Assembly (NCBI RefSeq): GCF_001509555.1
Contig: NZ_LMAS01000007.1
Coordinates: forward strand, 56,969 to 120,968
Length of the DNA stretch: 64,000 nt
Direction of reading: 5' to 3'
DNA from: Bacillus sp. FJAT-29937
GTDB lineage: Bacteria > Bacillota > Bacilli > Bacillales > Cytobacillaceae
The notes beneath the pieces are model-generated. The model saw only the letters and a program-made list of their open reading frames with translations, did not search any database and was not told the origin of the DNA. Shown one piece after another: positions 59,834 to 64,000 of this stretch (position 1 is the first letter of the stretch; the number at the start of each line of letters is the position of its first letter). The position numbers and the translations under genes were made by a program.

Positions 59834-60211
59834 ATGCAGGAACATTTTTTTTTGGATAACGATGATATTAAAATTAGCAGCACAAGGTTAGTCCTCGAAA
59901 ATAAGACAATTGCAATGAGCTCAGTTTGCTCAGTAGAACTTGATCGAGAAGAATTAAAGAAACCTTGGATTGGTATGATAATAGCTCTAATCGGACTTGT
60001 ATCAGCGTTCACATATAATGATTCTTCAATAGGATGGTTAGTTTCCTTCTTCGGTTTATTACTGGTGGTAATCATGTTATTCAGAAAAAGGAAAGAAGCT
60101 GTAATAATTGAATTAACTTCTGGTGAAAAAGAGTATTTAACTAATGAAGAAATTGAAGATTTAACTTCTGTGTTTAAGGCAGTTAATGATGTGATTATCT
60201 TTAGAGGATAG
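59834..60211 (+). CDS. DUF6232-like membrane protein
   Basis: AGGAGG before the ATG. Residues 1-40 form a beta start (DDIKISSTRLVLENKTIAMSSVCSVEL), two membrane helices at 48-64 and 69-86, then a basic hairpin and a helical/beta tail. This order resembles DUF6232/YcxB-like proteins. The function is unknown. Confidence 0.5.
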   Translation: MQEHFFLDNDDIKISSTRLVLENKTIAMSSVCSVELDREELKKPWIGMIIALIGLVSAFTYNDSSIGWLVSFFGLLLVVIMLFRKRKEAVIIELTSGEKEYLTNEEIEDLTSVFKAVNDVIIFRG

Positions 60212-60243
60212 ATAGCTAGATTTTAGTTTGAATAAGAAAATAC

Positions 60244-60393
60244 TTGAACAAAATTCAGCTAACTATAAGAAATTATTTACTTGAGAAGGGTAAAGGTAAA
60301 TCTGTAAATCAAATTTCAGCACACACTAAGTTGAGTAAAGAGCAGATTGCTAAAACGGTGTTAGAAATGGAATTTGAAGGAAAGTTATCCTAA
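60244..60393 (+). pseudogene. Frameshifted winged-helix remnant
   Basis: From a TTG: NYLLEKGKGKSVNQISAHTKLSKEQIAKTVLEMEFEGKLS, a winged-helix start; in the next frame LTTSPSGKRL would continue the wing. No ribosome binding site. Looks like a small regulator broken by a frameshift near 60390. Confidence 0.45.
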
Positions 60394-60604
60394 CTACTAG
60401 CCCAAGTGGGAAAAGATTAACGATGTTTCTTTAACGGATAAAGGATTAAGGGTCCAGATTGTTTATCAGGTAACTCTTTATAAGTGTAGATTTGGTTTAA
60501 GTCTATGTTGTTATAGTTGTAAGTCATTGAAAAACACTTCAAGAGTTAATATAGCATGATTTAAGACTCAACAAAAGTTTATTTTATTTTGAAGGGGTTA
60601 TTTT

Positions 60605-61555
60605 GTGATTAAAATTAATTTCCAATCGAAGCTTTTTAATGAAGAGTCACATCAAAAAATAGCAGACGAATTGAATAACGAGATTTTGAAGCTAAATCTA
60701 AACTTAAATTCTCTTAATCAAATCAATATTACGGAAAATTTACTTAAATCAGTTTTAAAGTTTCAAGAACATTATAGTAAAAAAGAAAAAGGTGTGACAC
60801 AAGGAGAAAATGGAGACGCAATCGCAAAAGTTATGGATTTTATAGATGAAAACGATCAATTTGCACAAGAAATATTTATAACTGACTGGGTAATTTTTAA
60901 CCTTTTTCAAGAAGATAAAAATATTGCAGCTCGAAGTTTTCATATTCTACATCATGAGCTGGTTCACATTCATGATAAGTATCTTAAGAAAAGAATTTAT
61001 ACATTGGAAGGTAGACAAGCAATTAATAGAAATAGATTAGATCATATTTTAACGATTCATGCTGATATCGTTTGGTCGGAATTTATAGCAGAAAGACTTT
61101 CGTGGCATACACTTACTTTTGAAGATATTCCTTACAAGGTTGATCACGTAAAGTCTTTGTTGCAAAACGTCAAGAGTGAAATAGAAAAGCAAATTAAGGG
61201 CGAAGAAGACCATAATTATATTTTTAGAGTACTACAGGAAGAGACATCTTTATTGCTTAAAATAGTAGCAAATTTATTTGGAATGTTAGATGGATTAATA
61301 AGTAATGCTACTGAACATGAAAACATAAATTTATTCCAAAAATTATTGATTAATACATTTGAAAATTCTTGTATGGAAGATATTTGGGAAGATTTTTATA
61401 ATAATCTTGTCTCTTTATTCAAAATTTATCCAGATTGGAATGATGTTAACGAACTATCTGACCTTTGTAAAACTATTAGAGCTTTTTGGGCATCGTTAGG
61501 TGTATACACAAATAAGAGTGATGATGAAAACAATTTTTATATTTATATACGATAA
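60605..61555 (+). CDS. Putative HExxH zincin-like protein, 316 aa
   Basis: GTG start after GAAGGGG. The first 90 residues are helical. Around residue 117 the motif ILHHELVHIHDKY contains HExxH, and about 45 residues later WSEFIAERLSW supplies a candidate third-ligand Glu, as in gluzincin-like proteases. No signal peptide, so it would act in the cytosol, where such proteins may be phage-defence or regulatory proteases (inference). Confidence 0.55.
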   Translation: MIKINFQSKLFNEESHQKIADELNNEILKLNLNLNSLNQINITENLLKSVLKFQEHYSKKEKGVTQGENGDAIAKVMDFIDENDQFAQEIFITDWVIFNLFQEDKNIAARSFHILHHELVHIHDKYLKKRIYTLEGRQAINRNRLDHILTIHADIVWSEFIAERLSWHTLTFEDIPYKVDHVKSLLQNVKSEIEKQIKGEEDHNYIFRVLQEETSLLLKIVANLFGMLDGLISNATEHENINLFQKLLINTFENSCMEDIWEDFYNNLVSLFKIYPDWNDVNELSDLCKTIRAFWASLGVYTNKSDDENNFYIYIR

Positions 61556-61581
61556 AAAATTACTTTTAAAGTAGTTTTATT

Positions 61582-61883
61582 ATGATATTGATAATAATTG
61601 AATTACTTGCAGCCATAACATTAGCTGTCATTATTTCGAGCAAGTATCATTATAGAATACTTGAAGGTAAAGAACTTATGAGTAATTTCCGAGGGATAGT
61701 CCTTTTACTTATGGTTTTGCATATATGCGTTCAAGTCGCATATATCTTCACTAACGGGTTAAAATACGAGTTTCAATTATCTAGTCATTTACTTATAACC
61801 TAGCAATGTTCCTTTCTATGGTTTTGTTTATTGGGTACATTATTCTTATTGTTTTTTTGGATAAAATCGGAAAAGAAAGATGA
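61582..61883 (+). pseudogene. Frameshifted membrane protein
   Basis: The first frame has two membrane helices and stops at 61801. In another frame immediately after, YNLAMFLSMVLFIGYIILIVFL continues with a third helix to TGA at 61881. The pieces look like one 100-residue membrane protein split by a 1-nt indel near 61780. It has no strong ribosome binding site. Confidence 0.5.
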
Positions 61884-61928
61884 ATATTTGTTTTATATTC
61901 CCTATCATTTAAAAAGTGAGTGAGGACT

Positions 61929-62165
61929 ATGATTAAAGAATTAATTGATTCTCTAAAAGGTATTGGGAGCTTTGTTGCAGCGTTTTTATTCCTTGGTTTA
62001 ACAATTCTATTAGTCTCTAGTCCATTCCTAATAATAGGCTATATATTTGGTGATAACAAACCCAATGAATATGATCCTGCCGATTTCAATCAAGATGGAA
62101 TTGTTACATCTGAAGAAGACGAGTATTATCACAGTGACCTTTCTGAACTTTATAACGGAAAATAA
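61929..62165 (+). CDS. Single-TM protein with EF-hand-like loop
   Basis: ATG at 61929 after GTGAGG. Membrane segment at residues 17-38, then DPADFNQDGIVTSEEDEYY, an EF-hand/dockerin-like calcium loop (D-x-N-x-D-G-x-V-x-x-x-E). 78 aa. Unknown function. Confidence 0.5.
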   Translation: MIKELIDSLKGIGSFVAAFLFLGLTILLVSSPFLIIGYIFGDNKPNEYDPADFNQDGIVTSEEDEYYHSDLSELYNGK

Positions 62166-62205
62166 AAGAGATATTTCATTATCAAAAATGAGGGAGCTAC
62201 TTTCA

Positions 62206-62352
62206 ATGGATCATGTTATGAAGCTTGGTTTCACATTAGTAATATTGGTGATAGTATCTAGTTTTACTGAAAGTTGGGGAGTATTTTTAGGCGGCTTGAC
62301 TGTCATGATTGCATTAATAGCATTATATCAAAATGAGTTTAATAGAAAATAA
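62206..62352 (+). CDS. Small membrane protein, 48 aa
   Basis: ATG with GAGGGAG about 10 nt upstream. Two hydrophobic segments (MKLGFTLVILVIVSSF; FLGGLTVMIALIALY). The longer overlapping frame is not supported. Confidence 0.45.
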   Translation: MDHVMKLGFTLVILVIVSSFTESWGVFLGGLTVMIALIALYQNEFNRK

Positions 62353-62427
62353 TATAATGCAATTATTTATCCTCTCTAATGGCGGCTTCTTTCAAGAGGT
62401 TCCCTCTCATGGTATAATTGATTTAAG

Positions 62428-62454
62428 TAGTCGAGACGAGTTCTCGACTTTTTT
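62428..62454 (+). terminator. Terminator hairpin
   Basis: AGTCGAGA / TCTCGACT stem with six T. TATAAT at 62412 lies only 16 nt upstream, so a transcript from it would meet the hairpin at once. Confidence 0.75.
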
Positions 62455-62474
62455 CATGTGAAAGGCGGGAATAT

Positions 62475-62642
62475 TTCATAGACAATCAGATTGATGTAAA
62501 TATCATTTATGATTTTATTGAGTATCCAGACAAAAATAGTGGCCGTTGCGACAAATGCGATAAAGCGCATTTTCGAAGCTCTATAAGAGAAGGCAAATTA
62601 ATAAGAGAGTGTAGTAATTGTGGGATGAAGAAGAGCATTTAG
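62475..62642 (+). pseudogene. Zinc-ribbon protein fragment lacking a start codon
   Basis: Frame reads FIDNQIDVNIIYDFIEYPD then CDKCDKAHFRSSI...ECSNCGMKKSI, a clear zinc ribbon with two CxxC pairs. No ATG, GTG or TTG is available in frame downstream of the preceding stop, although AAAGGCGGG looks like a ribosome binding site. Either a small 5' frameshift or a non-standard start. Confidence 0.5.
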
Positions 62643-62767
62643 CTTCTTCTTCCTTCTATTTGGAAACATCAATTTTCCTTCTCAAGATTATAACTCTTTG
62701 CCCAACAATTCTTTCTAATCCATCAAATAACAAACTCCCAGTTTAACTTCATATGGCAGGATAAAAT

Positions 62768-62801
62768 AAAAGAACCTTAACTGTAATAGTAAGGTTCTTT
62801 T
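62768..62801. terminator. Bidirectional terminator
   Basis: AAAAGAACCTTA / TAAGGTTCTTTT stem at the end of the 62800 gene. Confidence 0.8.
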
Positions 62802-63270
62802 ATTGAAAGTATTCTTTTACTAATTTATTTAACTTATCTCCCGAACTTAAACGAACTCGTTCGCTTTCTTCATATTCGTTAACCATGTCTTTAAACTCTT
62901 TATAACTCAATTTATTTTTTCTCTCAGCCTTTAAATGAAGTTCATATGCTATATTGGTTAAATTGCCAACAGATAAAAGGAAATATTGACCATACTCATT
63001 AATGGTTTGATAGGTAGCATTATTCATTCTATTAAATTTATTCATTAGCATTGCCCTATCTAAACATTCTTCAAAAGAGATTAGTATACCTTGAGCCTTT
63101 TCGTATTGTACTTTCATATCAATTTTTTTCATGACAAAAGGAATGGGGATTTTTGCTCTTAAAGGTGGATTAAATAAAGCATTATGAACTTCAATATGTT
63201 CAGATAATAATTCATTCATTTGAATAAGTAATTCTTTTATTGCTTGCTTTTCTTGGTATAGATAAGTCAT
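62800..63270 (-). CDS. Hypothetical helical protein, 156 aa
   Basis: GAAGGAGGG before the ATG. All-alpha, soluble (EKQAIKELLIQMNELLSEHIEVHNALF; YEKAQGILISFEECLDRAM). No family recognised. Confidence 0.5.
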   Translation of the reverse strand: MTYLYQEKQAIKELLIQMNELLSEHIEVHNALFNPPLRAKIPIPFVMKKIDMKVQYEKAQGILISFEECLDRAMLMNKFNRMNNATYQTINEYGQYFLLSVGNLTNIAYELHLKAERKNKLSYKEFKDMVNEYEESERVRLSSGDKLNKLVKEYFQ

Positions 63271-63567
63271 TTGTATCAGCCCTCCTTCATTGAATTATTC
63301 AATATAAAGAGGAAAAAAACCTTTATTCAAGAGCAAAACGCATTATTTTTTCATCCTAACCGAAATAGGAAGGCTTCTGATTTGCTCTCTCTTACCTGCT
63401 GTTCCAATTGAATGAAATGATAAAACATTGATCTATCATGATCTTTTGTTCTTCCACTTGATTTTTCAGCAATTAGAACCTTTCGCATTTTCAACTTGGT
63501 GAAGACTGTACTCGTAAAAAGCTAAGAATCTACCTTTTTAGTCTAAAAAAGTTTTAAAAATAAAAAA
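63271..63567. other. Gap with possible coding debris
   Basis: A minus-strand frame near 63360-63510 reads LIAEKSSGRTKDHDRSMF...but has no ribosome binding site or recognisable family. Otherwise nothing is visible; 63910-64000 also holds no gene. Confidence 0.25.
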
Positions 63568-63909
63568 TTAGGAAACCCATTTATTAAATGAAGGTATACG
63601 AAGCAGGCCCTTTTTAGTTAAATTACGGTACTTTACATCTAATTTAATTGCCTGCTTTAAATAAATCCATTGATCAGTTTCTTCTATAATATATTCCTTA
63701 TAAATTGAACGAAGGTACTTTTTCTCTGCTGGCTGCATAAACTCCATAACTCCAGCATATTTCCCATCTAAAAAGGAAAGTGCTAACCCAAATTCCCCTT
63801 TTTTTATGCCCGTTAAATAGCACTGTTGGTACTGGTAATTGATAACCTTTAACCAATTATCGGAACGCTTATTTATATGGTATTTTGAATTAGCTTTCTT
63901 AGCGAGTAT
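63568..63909 (-). pseudogene. 3' remnant of an ATP-dependent DNA ligase (LigB/YoqV-like)
   Basis: The frame begins after an in-frame TAG and reads KANSKYHINKRSDNWLKV, the motif V region of ATP-dependent ligases (KxxSxYxxGKRSxxWLK), followed by the OB-fold (YLTGIKKGEFGLALSFLDGKYAGVMEF). Adenylation motif I and the N-terminus are absent, so this is a truncated gene. SPbeta YoqV is the closest type I recall. Confidence 0.65.
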
Positions 63910-64000
63910 CTACATAAAATAAACGTACATAACTATTTAAATATTATCCAAATGGCTATAAACCAATGGTATCTTCCATAATAATCTGTTGTACAAAAAA

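Noticed and set aside
59785..60075. 96-aa minus-strand frame
   Set aside because: Antisense shadow of the DUF6232-like gene, which has a strong ribosome binding site.
62047..62205. Upstream extension of the 48-aa membrane protein
   Set aside because: Overlaps the EF-hand protein gene and has no ribosome binding site; start moved to 62206.
63360..63520. Minus-strand frame LIAEKSSGRTKDHDRSMF
   Set aside because: No ribosome binding site, short, no family; not counted as a gene.

Overview
The window reads as accessory, probably plasmid-borne, DNA of a low-GC spore-forming member of the Bacillaceae (Bacillus / Priestia / Peribacillus type). This is inferred from strong AGGAGG-type ribosome binding sites, frequent TTG/GTG starts, a Spo0E-type phosphatase, a YolD + UvrX SOS pair behind Bacillus-type LexA boxes, YkvS, a Bacillus-type cold-shock protein and Gram-positive lipoproteins. 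There are no rRNA, tRNA, ribosomal-protein or central-metabolism genes. Two tyrosine recombinases, iteron-like repeats, a KfrA-like coiled-coil protein, broken genes and many tiny membrane or zinc-binding peptides fit a large plasmid or integrated element. No replication initiator is recognised with confidence.

Layout. 0-5.5 kb (+ strand): a recombination-flavoured cluster (DnaJ-like zinc protein, XF1762-family protein, Rad52-like annealing protein), a hidden spo0E-like gene on the minus strand, and a secreted nuclease lipoprotein. 5.5-7.6 kb: a UvrX/YolD lesion-bypass operon with a divergent second YolD-like gene, sharing back-to-back SOS promoters. 9.5-13.1 kb: a XerS-like recombinase beside a NERD nuclease / small protein / RES-domain cassette bracketed by two related palindromes. 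14.0-14.3 kb: a non-coding block of 20-21 bp repeats (origin or centromere candidate). 14.5-23.1 kb: GNAT protein, unknown three-gene operon, membrane proteins, a chemoreceptor and a secreted coiled-coil lytic transglycosylase. 23.1-28.6 kb: an RRNPP-type receptor gene followed by a peptide precursor that carries IPTHH three times, tandem paralogues, and a second HTH-TPR regulator.

30.3-40 kb (minus strand) is a DNA-metabolism block: UvrD-like helicase, DndC-like sulfurtransferase, DNA polymerase III delta subunit coupled to a membrane micropeptide, and a C5-cytosine methyltransferase. 40-46 kb: KfrA-like coiled-coil gene with operators, many small proteins, a PadR-like double winged-helix regulator and repeats. 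46.5-51 kb: SbsC-like surface protein, pseudogenes, and a DUF4258 / YgiT-type zinc-finger toxin-antitoxin-like pair. 51-54 kb: a MerR-MerR-RHH fusion and a second tyrosine recombinase. 54-64 kb: cold-shock protein, nuclease-DUF2075 helicase (possible phage defence), Excalibur protein, HExxH protein, several frameshifted genes and the 3' remnant of an ATP-dependent DNA ligase.

The most unusual signal lies in the 5' leaders of the minus-strand block. Four transcripts (upstream of positions 26134, 35842, 38635 and 50746) carry a small hairpin with a four-base ANGC loop and a one-base internal mismatch, then an intrinsic terminator, then the ribosome binding site. Three other leaders have an AAGCA-loop hairpin that overlaps the 5' arm of the terminator, and seven genes share an AAAACTTTTTAAGGAG ribosome-binding-site block. 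Together this looks like a family of attenuation-controlled units that may be co-regulated.
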